Assembly: GCA_965205525.1 (NCBI GenBank)
Contig: OZ242171.1
Coordinates: 186,001-250,000 of the forward strand
Direction of reading: 5' to 3'
Length of the DNA stretch: 64,000 nucleotides
Origin: G965205525 sp965205525
GTDB taxonomy: Bacteria; Pseudomonadota; Gammaproteobacteria; JABABF01
Part shown: piece after piece, positions 43,317-52,521 of the stretch
How positions within the stretch are numbered: the first letter of the stretch is position 1
Layout: the number at the start of each line of letters is the position of its first letter
Program-made: the position numbers and the translations under genes
The notes under the pieces: generated by a model
Database searches by the model: none
Told to the model about the DNA's origin: nothing
The model's input: the letters and a program-made list of their open reading frames with translations, nothing else

Positions 43317-43508
43317 TATGGTCCGTTCCGAATGCTATGGGCGCAACCTGCATTGCATTATTTTTCCATTCCCTTGCCATGCAAAAGAGCTTGTTTTACC
43401 CGCAGTGCTTCCGGATAAATTTTCGGCAATTTTTTTCATTACTCACTCTGCTGTTTGCAGCCGCCAAGTGAAGAACTCCGCATCCTGACGAGAGCGTTTA
43501 TTATAAGG

Positions 43509-44414
43509 CTAGCTGTCCCTTGTCGCGATATAGGTGGCCAGTGCCTGCAAAGATTTAGCACGCTCCCCCAGAGGGCCGAGAGCGGAGATCGCCTCTTGAT
43601 GCAGTTCCTGCACACGCTGCTCTGCCGTTTTCACCCCGGCGATGGAGGGATAGGTCGCCTTGCCCATCTTCGTGTCCGCCCCCGGATGTTTGCCCAAAGT
43701 AACTGCGTCTCCCTGCAAGTCCAGCAGATCATCTCTAATTTGAAATGCGAGACCGATGCAGCTGCCGAATTCACCGAGAATAGCTCGTTCTTTTTCCCCT
43801 GCGCCGCTGGCAATGGCCCCTAGGAGCACGCTGGCTTGAATTAGCTCACCGGTCTTGCGGGCATGCATGGTCTCCAGATATGCCAAGGAGACTGGCCTGT
43901 CAGTGGCATGGATATCCATGAATTGACCGCCTGCCATTCCGCCGGTGCCAATTGCTGTTGCCAGCAGGTGCAGCATCTCCAAGGTGCGGGCCGCATCGTT
44001 GTCGCCTTGGCACAGCAGGGCAAAGGCCTGTGCTTGCAGTGCATCACCTGCCAGTATGGCGATGGCTTCGTCAAAGGCGATATGGCAGGTAGGGCGGCCG
44101 CGTCGCAGGCAATCGTCATCCATCGCCGGCAGGTCGTCGTGGATCAGTGAATACGTATGGACAAACTCCACTGCTGCTGCAATCCGGTCCAGCTCTTCCG
44201 GTATCGCCTGCAGCGGCTGCATGACCTCTGCACCGGCATATACCAACGCTGGCCGTATGCGCTTGCCGCCGTTCAGCAGCCCGTAGCGCATGGCATCCAA
44301 GAGCAGTGTCGTGCGGTGACCAGAGATGTCCTGTGCCAAGGTATCCATATAAGCCGTCATGGCTGCTTCCACCCGTTGCGCTGCGCGCCCCAGAATTTCC
44401 AAGGGAGCACTCAT
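43509..44414 (-). CDS. ispA: Geranyl/farnesyl diphosphate synthase
   Basis: Chain-elongating prenyltransferase making farnesyl diphosphate. The 301-aa product has the first Asp-rich motif in LIHDDLPAMDDDCLRRG and the second in FQIRDDLLDLQGD, plus GGKRIRPALVY. The two residues before the first motif suggest a C15 product, but chain length is not proven. The ATG overlaps the xseB stop. Confidence 0.94.
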   Translation of the reverse strand: MSAPLEILGRAAQRVEAAMTAYMDTLAQDISGHRTTLLLDAMRYGLLNGGKRIRPALVYAGAEVMQPLQAIPEELDRIAAAVEFVHTYSLIHDDLPAMDDDCLRRGRPTCHIAFDEAIAILAGDALQAQAFALLCQGDNDAARTLEMLHLLATAIGTGGMAGGQFMDIHATDRPVSLAYLETMHARKTGELIQASVLLGAIASGAGEKERAILGEFGSCIGLAFQIRDDLLDLQGDAVTLGKHPGADTKMGKATYPSIAGVKTAEQRVQELHQEAISALGPLGERAKSLQALATYIATRDS

Positions 44415-44671
44415 GCACCGTCGTCCGAAGATTCCGCTCGCTCGGTGGTAATACGGCCATCCCGCTCGGTGAGCTTTTGCACTTTCTGTTCAGCGCCCTC
44501 TAGGGCCGCTTGGCACTGCCGAGCCAGATTAATCCCTTCTTCAAAGGCTTTCAGGGATTCCTCTAAGCTGAGGTCGCCATTCTCTATTTTTTCCACCAAC
44601 CCCTCTAGACGGGTGAGATCTTTTTCAAAGCTGGCGAGACCCGAAGTGGAACCTGTTTTCTTAGCGGGCAT
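44411..44671 (-). CDS. xseB: Exodeoxyribonuclease VII small subunit
   Basis: Small subunit of the single-strand exonuclease VII. The 86-aa product has the typical helix-hairpin sequence FEKDLTRLEGLVEKIENGDL followed by LEESLKAFEEGINLARQC. It leads the xseB-ispA-dxs unit as in E. coli, with a good promoter upstream. Confidence 0.95.
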   Translation of the reverse strand: MPAKKTGSTSGLASFEKDLTRLEGLVEKIENGDLSLEESLKAFEEGINLARQCQAALEGAEQKVQKLTERDGRITTERAESSDDGA

Positions 44672-44703
44672 GATGCAGACGGTAACTGTTGAAGACGAAC
44701 GAT

Positions 44704-44732
44704 AGTATAATAATACATTTCTTGTCCAGCAA
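44704..44732 (-). promoter_or_regulatory. Probable promoter of xseB-ispA-dxs
   Basis: On the minus strand TTGCTG (44732-44727) and TATACT (44709-44704) are exactly 17 nt apart, about 33 nt before the xseB ATG. Confidence 0.55.
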
Positions 44733-44858
44733 AATTACGGTGAGTCTTGGCTCGTACAGCAAGGCCTGTTCTTCTGCTTGTGATCGTGAGTCAGCTCTAT
44801 ATGAAGCAGGCTTGCACACACCTTGTTTACAGGGCGATATTCCTCTTAGAGCACAGAA

Positions 44859-45821
44859 ATGGACACTATGCCTCTAGGCCTATTGCCGGGCCGTCAGAAA
44901 CTGAACATAGATTGGCTAGCACAGGACCAGCCGCTGGTTAGTGTAGTAATCCCGTCCTATAATCACGCGCGCTTTGTAACCGAAGCGGTTATGAGCGTAG
45001 TGCACCAGACATGGCCAAATATCCAGCTGATCGTAATTGATGATGGCTCCTTGGATGAAAGCAGTGCAATCTTGTCCCGCTTGTCTAAGGAGCAGGGCTT
45101 TCATTTTATAAGTCAAACTAACCGGGGCTTGCCGGCCACTCTTAACCGGGGACTTGCTCTTACACAGGGGAAATATTTTTGTGCATTTGCTTCTGACGAC
45201 ATCATGCTGCCAGAGCGATTTGAGCGACAGATTCTTGTGATGGAAAAAAATCCTTCTATCGCCGTCTGCGATGCCAATATGCAACATATAGACCAAGATG
45301 GCAAAATGCTGGGAGCAACCCGGCGGCCGTCTGGAGATATTAGGTTTGCGGACTTTTGCGAAAAGGGCAATTCTCTCAATGCACCGGCTGTGATGATGCG
45401 GAAGAGTGTGCTTGCCGAGGTCGGCGGTTATGATGAGGATATCAGAGTAGAAGATCTAGCGATGTGGATGAAGCTTAGCTATCATGGCTACCGCTTGTAT
45501 CGGATAGAGGATGTTGTCGTTCATTATAGGAAACATTTAAATAATACAAAAAATGAATATATAGAAAAGGACATTGCAAGGGTCTACGCAAAGTACGCTG
45601 AGAATCAGGGAATTCGTCGCCAGTTGCTTTTTTTATGTACCAATATTTTTTGGACTGATCCAGTGAGCACATGGCAGATAATTAGGAGTTGCGGCAGACC
45701 TGCTATGCTCGGCTCTCTCTTGGTAAGAGTTTGGTCTGTATGGTTTTACGAAGCCCGCCAGATGCCTTTATATCTTTGTCGTCGCATTTATCGTCGTATT
45801 CGGCGTACACTATTATCGTGA
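44859..45821 (+). CDS. Family 2 glycosyltransferase
   Basis: A 320-aa GT2 (GT-A fold) enzyme. VSVVIPSYNHARFVTEAVMS near residues 28-47 binds the nucleotide, IDDGSLDESS follows, and the metal-binding DxD-like FASDDIMLPERF lies near residue 112. The C-terminal 60 residues are rich in basic and aromatic residues and may contact the membrane. It is the first gene of the surface-sugar island and presumably transfers a sugar of that pathway onto a lipid-linked glycan. Confidence 0.85.
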   Translation: MDTMPLGLLPGRQKLNIDWLAQDQPLVSVVIPSYNHARFVTEAVMSVVHQTWPNIQLIVIDDGSLDESSAILSRLSKEQGFHFISQTNRGLPATLNRGLALTQGKYFCAFASDDIMLPERFERQILVMEKNPSIAVCDANMQHIDQDGKMLGATRRPSGDIRFADFCEKGNSLNAPAVMMRKSVLAEVGGYDEDIRVEDLAMWMKLSYHGYRLYRIEDVVVHYRKHLNNTKNEYIEKDIARVYAKYAENQGIRRQLLFLCTNIFWTDPVSTWQIIRSCGRPAMLGSLLVRVWSVWFYEARQMPLYLCRRIYRRIRRTLLS

Positions 45822-45936
45822 ATATCTTTCCCGGAATATTCTCCCGCAGCACACGGGCAGGAGCAGGCAATAGGCGATGCCGGCCCGGGCCGGGGCCTCT
45901 TGCGGTGGGTGGTTCTTGACGGACCGGGGTTTGACG

Positions 45937-47013
45937 ATGGCTGTGGGGAAAACTATACTGGTAACTGGCGGTGTCGGCTTTATCGGTGCCGCCTTGGTGC
46001 GCCGCCTTGTTAGGGAGACGCCCTGCAAGGTGGTCAGCCTAGATCGGCTCGGCTACGCCGGAGACCGGGCACGGGAAGAAGAGATCTCGGTCAGCGAGCA
46101 CTACCATTTCCGACACGCTGATATCAGGGATGCAGGGACAATGAATGATATTCTCGCGACTTTCCAGCCCGATATTGTCATTCACTTAGCCGCGGAAACC
46201 CATGTTGATCGCTCTATTGACTGCCCGGCTGATTTCATTGATAGCAACGTGATTGGGACCTGTGTGCTGCTGGACGCTGTGCTGCGCTATTACGATGGCC
46301 TGACATCCGACCGGCAGCAGGAGTTTCGTTTTCACCATGTTTCCACAGACGAAGTATATGGCTCGCTGGGAGTGGAAGGATATTCCACGGAGCAGAGCGG
46401 CTATCGCCCCAACTCTCCCTATGCGGCTTCCAAGGCATCCTCTGATCATTTTGTCAGAGCCTGGTATAAAACCTATGGCCTGCCGATAGTGGTGACTAAC
46501 TGCTCCAATAACTATGGCCCTTGGCAATTCCCGGAAAAGCTGATACCGCTGGTCATACTAGCTGCCTTACGGGGGGAGCCGCTGCCCATCTACGGAGATG
46601 GACAGCAAGTGCGCGATTGGCTGTACGTGGAAGATCATGCCGAGGCTCTGCACTGCGTTTCAACACGGGGCGCAGTCGGTGAGACGTACCACATCAGTGG
46701 CCGTAACGAACAGCGCAATATTGAAGTAGTAGAAAAGTTATGTGATCTGCTGGAGGAACTGGCTCCGGACAGCAAGCAGGGAGTCTCGTTTTATCGTGAC
46801 TTAATCCGTCATATTGAGGACCGGCCAGGTCACGACCAGCGTTACGCTTTGGATGCAAGTAAAATAAGTGCCCAACTGGGCTGGGAGCCGCAAGAAAATT
46901 TCACGACCGGATTAAGAAAGACGGTTTCTTGGTACTTGGCGAATCGGCAATGGTGTGAAAATGTGCAGAAGATTTATGATGGCAGACGCCTGGGTCTGAG
47001 GGAGAAGCGATGA
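45937..47013 (+). CDS. rfbB: dTDP-glucose 4,6-dehydratase
   Basis: Makes dTDP-4-keto-6-deoxyglucose. The ATG at 45937 gives 358 aa; the longer frame adds 20 unsupported residues. Rossmann motif ILVTGGVGFIGAALVRRL, HLAAETHVDRSID, VSTDEVYGSLG and the catalytic SPYAASKASSDHFVRAWYKT (Tyr, Lys) are present. The stop overlaps rfbA by 4 nt. The sugar it produces is the substrate for the fdtA-like gene two positions on. Confidence 0.95.
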   Translation: MAVGKTILVTGGVGFIGAALVRRLVRETPCKVVSLDRLGYAGDRAREEEISVSEHYHFRHADIRDAGTMNDILATFQPDIVIHLAAETHVDRSIDCPADFIDSNVIGTCVLLDAVLRYYDGLTSDRQQEFRFHHVSTDEVYGSLGVEGYSTEQSGYRPNSPYAASKASSDHFVRAWYKTYGLPIVVTNCSNNYGPWQFPEKLIPLVILAALRGEPLPIYGDGQQVRDWLYVEDHAEALHCVSTRGAVGETYHISGRNEQRNIEVVEKLCDLLEELAPDSKQGVSFYRDLIRHIEDRPGHDQRYALDASKISAQLGWEPQENFTTGLRKTVSWYLANRQWCENVQKIYDGRRLGLREKR

Positions 47014-47894
47014 AGGGAATTGTCATGGCTGGCGGTGTCGGCACCCGACTCTACCCAATTACACAAGGTGTGTCTAAGCACTTGCTGCCCGTCTATGATA
47101 AGCCGCTTATTTATTATTCTCTTTCGGCACTTATGCTGGCGGGAATTCGAGAAATCCTGCTGATTTGCGCTAGCGATGACCTGCCAAGCTTTCGCAGATT
47201 GTTAGATGATGGCGCAAGGTTTGGCATTCAGCTTCACTATAAAGTTCAGCCTCGTCCCGATGGCATTGCTCAGGGCTTGTTGCTGGCCGAGGAGTACATC
47301 GGGGGGGAAACTGTTGCCCTGGTATTGGGGGATAACCTATATTTCGGGCAAGGTCTTTCAGACAAATTGCAAAAGGCTGCCGCTTTGCAGAGGGGAGCCA
47401 GACTATTTTGTTATCCAGTCCAAGATCCCTCCCGATTCGGGGTAATTGAATTAGACAAGAACGGCATTCCTGTGGGTATTGAAGAAAAACCTGCCAAACC
47501 TCGTTCCAATTATGCGGTGACAGGTATTTACTTTTACGATCATCAAGTCGTGGATATCGCAAAAGCATTACAGCCTTCCGGTCGAGGGGAGCTGGAAATC
47601 ACAGATGTGAATCTCGTTTACCTGCGCGAAGAACTCTTGGAGGTGGATATCTTAGGGCGCGGTTTCACCTGGCTGGATGCCGGTACTCCGGACAGCATGT
47701 TGGAAGCGAGCCATTTTATACAGACCATGGAGAGGCGGCAGAATTTCAAGATTGCCTGTCTTGAAGAAATCGCCTGGCGCAAGGGCTGGCTGAGTGCAGA
47801 TGTGCTTCGGCAACAGTGTGCTGCCATGCCATCTACTCCGTACAGAGATTATCTGCTGAATTTTCTGCAGCAGAAGGAGGGTGGGCTGCGATGA
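47010..47894 (+). CDS. rfbA: Glucose-1-phosphate thymidylyltransferase
   Basis: Makes dTDP-glucose from glucose-1-phosphate and dTTP. The 294-aa product starts KGIVMAGGVGTRLYPITQGV and has LLPVYDKPLIYYSL, ALVLGDNLYFGQGL, and GVIELDKNGIPVGIEEKP. The usual order is rfbB-rfbA, and the stop overlaps the next gene as ATGA. The rfbC and rfbD genes needed for rhamnose are absent here, so this dTDP sugar goes elsewhere. Confidence 0.95.
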   Translation: MKGIVMAGGVGTRLYPITQGVSKHLLPVYDKPLIYYSLSALMLAGIREILLICASDDLPSFRRLLDDGARFGIQLHYKVQPRPDGIAQGLLLAEEYIGGETVALVLGDNLYFGQGLSDKLQKAAALQRGARLFCYPVQDPSRFGVIELDKNGIPVGIEEKPAKPRSNYAVTGIYFYDHQVVDIAKALQPSGRGELEITDVNLVYLREELLEVDILGRGFTWLDAGTPDSMLEASHFIQTMERRQNFKIACLEEIAWRKGWLSADVLRQQCAAMPSTPYRDYLLNFLQQKEGGLR

Positions 47895-48295
47895 CTCCAC
47901 GCTGGATTAATTTACCTGTGATAGGAGATCGTGAAGGTCGGGGTCTGCTGAGCGTGGTAGAGGCGGCGAATCATATTCCCTTTACGATTGAGAGAGTCTT
48001 TTATATCTACCATGTGCCTGCCAATGCCGTTCGCGGCTGCCATGCACACCGAGTTTCCCATGACGTTCTTGTCGCTATCAGCGGCTCTTGCTGGGCCTGC
48101 CTGGATGACGGCAAAAATAAGACCTCTGTTGCTCTTGATACGCCTGCTCGGGGATTGCACCTTGCGCCTCTGATATGGATTGAATTGAAAAACTTTTCCC
48201 AAGATTGCATATTGCTGGCTTTCTCCAGTCATAAATATAACAACCGGAAAGGATATATTGATGAATACAAAGCTTTCTTGGAATACGTACGCTGA
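47891..48295 (+). CDS. dTDP-4-keto-6-deoxyglucose 3,4-ketoisomerase (FdtA/QdtA family)
   Basis: A 134-aa cupin-fold sugar isomerase that converts dTDP-4-keto-6-deoxyglucose to a 3-keto sugar. The catalytic histidines are in NAVRGCHAHRVSHDVLVAISG near residue 50, followed by LIWIELKNFSQDCILLAFSS. Family members differ in C4 stereochemistry (FdtA leads to Fuc3N, QdtA to Qui3N), and I cannot decide which this is. It lies between rfbA and an aminotransferase, exactly the order of known Fuc3NAc/Qui3NAc loci. Confidence 0.9.
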   Translation: MTPRWINLPVIGDREGRGLLSVVEAANHIPFTIERVFYIYHVPANAVRGCHAHRVSHDVLVAISGSCWACLDDGKNKTSVALDTPARGLHLAPLIWIELKNFSQDCILLAFSSHKYNNRKGYIDEYKAFLEYVR

Positions 48296-48329
48296 TTTCT
48301 GAATTCGTTATCTGGGGTCAGCAGAGCAA

Positions 48330-49433
48330 ATGATCAACTGTATAGATCTTGGAATATCCAATGCTCGTTTTCACGAAGAGCTGCTGGATGCGACAGCGCG
48401 GGTTATTCGGTCCGGGCGTTATATACTCGGTCCCGAAGCAGATATCTTTGAAAAGGAATTTGCTCAGTATTGCGGTGCTGCATATGCCGTCGGAGTTGGC
48501 AGCGGGCTAAGTGCCCTGACCTTAATTCTGCGAGCATACCGCGAAATGGGACGCATTATGCCTGGGGCAGAGGTGATTGTGCCGGCTAACGCCTATATTG
48601 CAGCGATACTTGCCATTACCGAGAATGGTCTGAAACCGGTCTTGATTGAGCCGCACCCGGAAACCTTTAACTTGGATCCGCTGCTTGCTTCCGAGGCAGT
48701 AAATGAGCGTACTGCGGCTATCTTGGCAGTACATATGTACGGCCAAGTCAGCGCGATGGGCGAGCTGCATGAACTCGCCGAACAACATGGTCTGCTGCTG
48801 CTGGAAGATTGTGCCCAGGCACATGGTGCTAGGTACCAAGGGAAACGCGCAGGCAGCTTGGGCGATGCTGCCGGTTTCAGCTTCTTTCCAACCAAGAATC
48901 TGGGCGCACTGGGCGATGGGGGGGCAATTACTACCGATGACAAGGCGCTGGTGGAGATGGTGCGAGCCCTCAGGAACTACGGATCAAAGCAGAAAAATTT
49001 AAACCCTTACCGGGGTGTTAACAGTCGCTTAGACGAGATTCAAGCAGCCTATCTGAGTGTCAAGATACGGTATTTAGATGAGGACAACGAGCGACGACGG
49101 GCCACTGCTCTGTACTACTTGCAGCATATAAAGAATGATTTGATCAGGCTGCCCTGCTGTGTGTCGCCCGAGAGTCATGTCTGGCATCTTTTTGTTGTGC
49201 GCTGCGAGAAGCGGGACCGGCTGCAGGCGCATTTGGCCGAGCATGGCATTGAAACCCTCATCCACTATCCGGTACCGCCGCACCGGCAGGCAGCTTACCA
49301 GGAATGGGCTCAACTAAGCCTTCCCATTACAGAAAGCATTCATGCCCAAGTTCTCAGCCTGCCCATTGGGCCAACCTTGGCGATAGACACCTCGGCAACT
49401 ATTGCTGAGCAGGTTAATGCCTTTAAGGGTTGA
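48330..49433 (+). CDS. dTDP-3-amino-3,6-dideoxyhexose transaminase (DegT/DnrJ/EryC1 family, FdtB-like)
   Basis: PLP enzyme that aminates C3 of the 3-keto sugar. The 367-aa product has SGRYILGPEADIFEKEFAQY, a GVGSGLSALTL phosphate-binding segment, LLLEDCAQAHGA, the Schiff-base lysine in SFFPTKNLGALGDGGA near residue 193, and HYPVPPHRQ. It begins 34 nt after the isomerase. The product would be dTDP-Fuc3N or dTDP-Qui3N. Confidence 0.9.
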   Translation: MINCIDLGISNARFHEELLDATARVIRSGRYILGPEADIFEKEFAQYCGAAYAVGVGSGLSALTLILRAYREMGRIMPGAEVIVPANAYIAAILAITENGLKPVLIEPHPETFNLDPLLASEAVNERTAAILAVHMYGQVSAMGELHELAEQHGLLLLEDCAQAHGARYQGKRAGSLGDAAGFSFFPTKNLGALGDGGAITTDDKALVEMVRALRNYGSKQKNLNPYRGVNSRLDEIQAAYLSVKIRYLDEDNERRRATALYYLQHIKNDLIRLPCCVSPESHVWHLFVVRCEKRDRLQAHLAEHGIETLIHYPVPPHRQAAYQEWAQLSLPITESIHAQVLSLPIGPTLAIDTSATIAEQVNAFKG

Positions 49434-49546
49434 TGGTATGAATGGAATATGCGGGTATAATTAATATCTCCTGCGCTGCCCTAAGATATGCATTTGTACT
49501 GGCTGGTGCATGGTTTTCTTGAAATCTTGCATGGTACCCAGACGAC

Positions 49547-49864
49547 ATGAGTAATAGCAACCTGCATACCGAGATCTTAGCAGCGATTATCAGTGAAATT
49601 GAAAATATAATTGCTGACTCGGATACTGTAGTCTCGGTGTCCTCGGAAACGCCCCTGCTTGGGGAAAACGCGATCATGGACTCGGTTGGATTGGTCAGCC
49701 TGCTTGTGTTTTTGGAGGATTACTTGGACGAAAAACACGACGTGGCTTTTGATTGGACTTCCGATTCTGCCATGTCACTTATGAACAGTTTTATGCGTTC
49801 CCCGAATACCCTTGTCGAGCACGTGGTGGCGAGCTGCTTGCAGTCTTCTCCTTCGACCAATTGA
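49547..49864 (+). CDS. Acyl carrier protein
   Basis: A 105-aa acidic helical protein with the phosphopantetheine site in IMDSVGLVSLLVFLED (Ser near residue 46). It is longer than housekeeping AcpP and has a C-terminal tail. It sits in an island with a ligase, a dehydrogenase and an acyltransferase, so it probably holds an acyl group destined for the amino sugar. It lies 113 nt after the transaminase gene in an AT-rich gap. Confidence 0.85.
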   Translation: MSNSNLHTEILAAIISEIENIIADSDTVVSVSSETPLLGENAIMDSVGLVSLLVFLEDYLDEKHDVAFDWTSDSAMSLMNSFMRSPNTLVEHVVASCLQSSPSTN

Positions 49865-49886
49865 CAATGCTGCTGGCCCGATCATC

Positions 49887-50573
49887 ATGAATGAAAAGAT
49901 ATTTGTGACCGGTGCATCTAGAGGCATAGGATTTCATATAGCGCAAACCCTCCAGGGCAAAGGTTTTGATGTAATCGGACTCGCTCGTCGTAAAGTGGAA
50001 GGGCATCCTTTTCCTGTCCACGCAGTAGACGTCGGACAGCCCGACGTGGTTGCTGATTTCTTTGCCGACTTCAAAAAAGACCCGCAGGTATATGGTTTGG
50101 TGAATGCGGCGGGGATTGCCTCCATGAACCTTCTTCTGACCACTCCGGCCGCTACGGTTGAGAGAATTATCCGGACGAATCTGATCGGCGCTATCAATGT
50201 ATCGCGGGAATTTGCCAAAATTTGCGTGCGCAATAAGCGTGGCAGGATAATTCATTTTTCAACGATAGCAGTTCCTCTCGCGCTTCCCGGTGAATCAATT
50301 TATATCGCTTCCAAGGCAGGGCTAGAAGCTTTTTCAAGGGTTTTTGCCCGGGAAATGGCACTTTTTGGCGTCACGGTTAATTGTGTTGCCCCGGGGCCTA
50401 TTGACACCGACCTGATTCGTAATGTGCCAGCAGATAATATTGAAGAAGTGGTACAAAGACAACTCATTCCAAAAAAAATGGGCTCGGAGGAAGTGAGCGA
50501 AGTTGTGGTTTTTCTCTTATCAGAACAGGCGCGTATGATCTCCGGTGAAGTGATGCATGTCGGAGGGGTATAA
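49887..50573 (+). CDS. Short-chain dehydrogenase/reductase (FabG-like)
   Basis: A 228-aa classical SDR. The ATG at 49887 gives MNEKIFVTGASRGIGFHIAQ with the cofactor motif TGASRGIG; NAAGIAS, a Ser in FSTIAV, and the catalytic SIYIASKAGLEAFSR (Tyr, Lys) follow, then CVAPGPIDTDL. I infer a beta-ketoacyl-ACP reductase for the neighbouring carrier protein, which would make a 3-hydroxyacyl group; action on a nucleotide sugar is the alternative. Confidence 0.85.
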   Translation: MNEKIFVTGASRGIGFHIAQTLQGKGFDVIGLARRKVEGHPFPVHAVDVGQPDVVADFFADFKKDPQVYGLVNAAGIASMNLLLTTPAATVERIIRTNLIGAINVSREFAKICVRNKRGRIIHFSTIAVPLALPGESIYIASKAGLEAFSRVFAREMALFGVTVNCVAPGPIDTDLIRNVPADNIEEVVQRQLIPKKMGSEEVSEVVVFLLSEQARMISGEVMHVGGV

Positions 50574-50574
50574 G

Positions 50575-51870
50575 GTGAACTTGCTAGATGAGTTCAAGGA
50601 TACTAGGAGGTATCCATATTTCATGGAAGGTAACGCAGGAAAATATTCCCTAGATGATCTCGCTGCTGGACCGCCTATTGATATTTCTCAAGTTCAACCC
50701 GGTGATGTGGTGGCCATTATCGGGGATTTTTCTATTGCCTCCCTGTCCCTCGTAATTAATCTGCTTGAGCGCAATGCTATTGTTGTACCGCTTTCGTCCG
50801 CAACAAGAGGACAGCATGAATATTTTTTTAATTCTGCACATGTGCGCTGGGTTTATGAGGACGATGTTGGGACATGCTTGGAGAGCACTTATCCACACAA
50901 TCCGCTGCTAGGCGAGTTGCGGGGGAGGGGGCATCCCGGCATGATCTTGTTTTCTACCGGCACACTCGGCCAGCCAAAGGCAATTTTGCATGATTTCATA
51001 CGCATGCGAGAAGCCTATAGAAAACCACGTCGCCCGCTTAAAGCAATTAGTTTTCTGATGTTTGATCACATAGGGGGTATGAATACTTTTTTTCGTGCTT
51101 TGTTCAAGGGCGATACTATAGTGGTTCCCAAGTCAAGAAATCCACAGGATATCGTGGCGGATATCCAGAGCTTCAGTGTTGAACATTTACCGACGAGCCC
51201 GACCTTTATCCGTCTTATGCTGCTCCATGGACAGCTAGAGAAACTCCGCGATACCCCTCTCAGATGGGTGAGCTATGGTACGGAAATAATGGATCTGCAA
51301 ACCCTGAAGACGGCCTGTGCAACTTTGCCAGAGGTTAATTTTAGCCAGACCTATGGAATGACGGAGCTAGGCATCATGCATGTAAAGTCGAAGCAGCGGG
51401 ATAGCCTATGGATAAAAATCAAAGATGAGGGGGTTGAGCATAGGATAAGCAAGGAGGGTATTTTGGAGATCAGATGTGCAAGCCGAATGATAGGATATCT
51501 CAATGCGGAAAATCCATTTGATGCCGACGGCTGGTACAGCACCGGGGACTTGGTGGAGGTGGACGGAGAGTACATACGAATTGTCGGCCGAGCTGGTCAA
51601 GTCATTAATGTAGGCGGTGAAAAAGTTCTGCCTGCAGTGGTGGAGCAGGCAGCATTGGCAATTCCCGGTGTGCTCTTCGCCAAGGCGTATGGGCGGGATA
51701 ACCCCATTACTGGCCAGCACGTGGAGCTGACTGTCCAGCTGGGTGAAGATGCCGATTGCTCGGTTGCTGGACTTAAAAAGGCTCTTTCCACCCGCTTGCC
51801 CCGCACACTGGTGCCAAAGCGCATCCGTATCGGAGATGTCCCGATCAGTCATCGGTTTAAAAGGAAGTAA
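50575..51870 (+). CDS. Acyl-AMP ligase (ANL superfamily)
   Basis: Adenylates a carboxylic acid for loading onto ACP or CoA. I prefer the GTG at 50575, six nt after GGAGGGG; an upstream ATG at 50557 overlaps the SDR gene. About 432 aa, shorter than the usual 500 or more. Motifs: the P-loop-like FSTGTLGQPKAIL near residue 125, FSQTYGMTELG, GWYSTGDLVEVDGEYIRIVG followed by RAGQVINVGGEKVLP, and a C-terminal Lys in SHRFKRK. The N-terminal domain looks trimmed. Start codon lies 1 nt after the SDR stop. Confidence 0.82.
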   Translation: MNLLDEFKDTRRYPYFMEGNAGKYSLDDLAAGPPIDISQVQPGDVVAIIGDFSIASLSLVINLLERNAIVVPLSSATRGQHEYFFNSAHVRWVYEDDVGTCLESTYPHNPLLGELRGRGHPGMILFSTGTLGQPKAILHDFIRMREAYRKPRRPLKAISFLMFDHIGGMNTFFRALFKGDTIVVPKSRNPQDIVADIQSFSVEHLPTSPTFIRLMLLHGQLEKLRDTPLRWVSYGTEIMDLQTLKTACATLPEVNFSQTYGMTELGIMHVKSKQRDSLWIKIKDEGVEHRISKEGILEIRCASRMIGYLNAENPFDADGWYSTGDLVEVDGEYIRIVGRAGQVINVGGEKVLPAVVEQAALAIPGVLFAKAYGRDNPITGQHVELTVQLGEDADCSVAGLKKALSTRLPRTLVPKRIRIGDVPISHRFKRK

Positions 51871-51876
51871 GAAGGT

Positions 51877-52452
51877 ATGGGCAAGATTCTGCGGGCGGAA
51901 AGGATTTATGGCCGCTATTTGGTGCTGAGACATGTGCAGAGAGAAGATGCAAATTTCATTCTTGCCCTCAGGCAGGACCCGGTAAAGGGCCGTTATCTCA
52001 ATCCGACTTCTCCTGAACTGGAGGACCAAGTCAAATATATCAGCGCCTACTATCACTCCACTGATTCAGCCTATTTTATTATCCAGGATCGTGCGGGAGA
52101 ACCCTGCGGCACGGTGCGTCTCTACGATCCAAGAGAGGACAGTTTCAGCTGGGGCAGCTGGATTTTGCGCGACGGCCTGCCATTTTATTATGCGATGGAA
52201 TGTATTCTCATACTGTATAACTACGCAACCCAGTGCCTTGGCTTCAAGCGTGCACATTTTGATGTGCGCAAGGAGAATCGGAAGGTTCTTGATTTTCACA
52301 GGAGATATGGCGCGGTGGTTCTATCTGAAGATGAATTAAATTATTACTTGGAAGTCAGCGCCGATAAAATGGCGAGTTTCCTCAGCAAGAATAATAAATT
52401 TTTGCAGGATCCCATTGTGGTCAGGGAAATGCTTATACCGGCATCGGGCTGA
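51877..52452 (+). CDS. GNAT-family acyltransferase (RimJ/RimL-like)
   Basis: A 191-aa GNAT protein: LVLRHVQREDANFILALRQD at the start, AGEPCGTVRLYDPREDSFSW, a QCLGFKRAHFDVRKENRKVL core containing the N-acyl-transferase helix, and FHRRYGAVVL. I infer that it moves the acyl group from ACP onto the 3-amino group of the sugar, in place of the usual hexapeptide acetyltransferase FdtC. Last gene of the island, 6 nt after the ligase; the next gene converges. Confidence 0.8.
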   Translation: MGKILRAERIYGRYLVLRHVQREDANFILALRQDPVKGRYLNPTSPELEDQVKYISAYYHSTDSAYFIIQDRAGEPCGTVRLYDPREDSFSWGSWILRDGLPFYYAMECILILYNYATQCLGFKRAHFDVRKENRKVLDFHRRYGAVVLSEDELNYYLEVSADKMASFLSKNNKFLQDPIVVREMLIPASG

Positions 52453-52521
52453 AGTGTCCAGATCAGCTGCTGCGGGTGCTGTCCTTGTTTCATTAATGAA
52501 AGCCTAGGGATGGCGGTTTCA

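Noticed and set aside
43330..43450. Possible small protein of 34 codons on the minus strand in the ispA-dxs gap, beginning MKKIAENLSGS
   Set aside because: No ribosome-binding site or family similarity; in a 192-nt AT-rich spacer an open frame this size is expected by chance.
52453..52521. Mobile-element boundary at the end of the surface-sugar island
   Set aside because: No transposase, inverted repeats or target duplications are visible at either edge; acquisition is suggested only by base composition and gene content.
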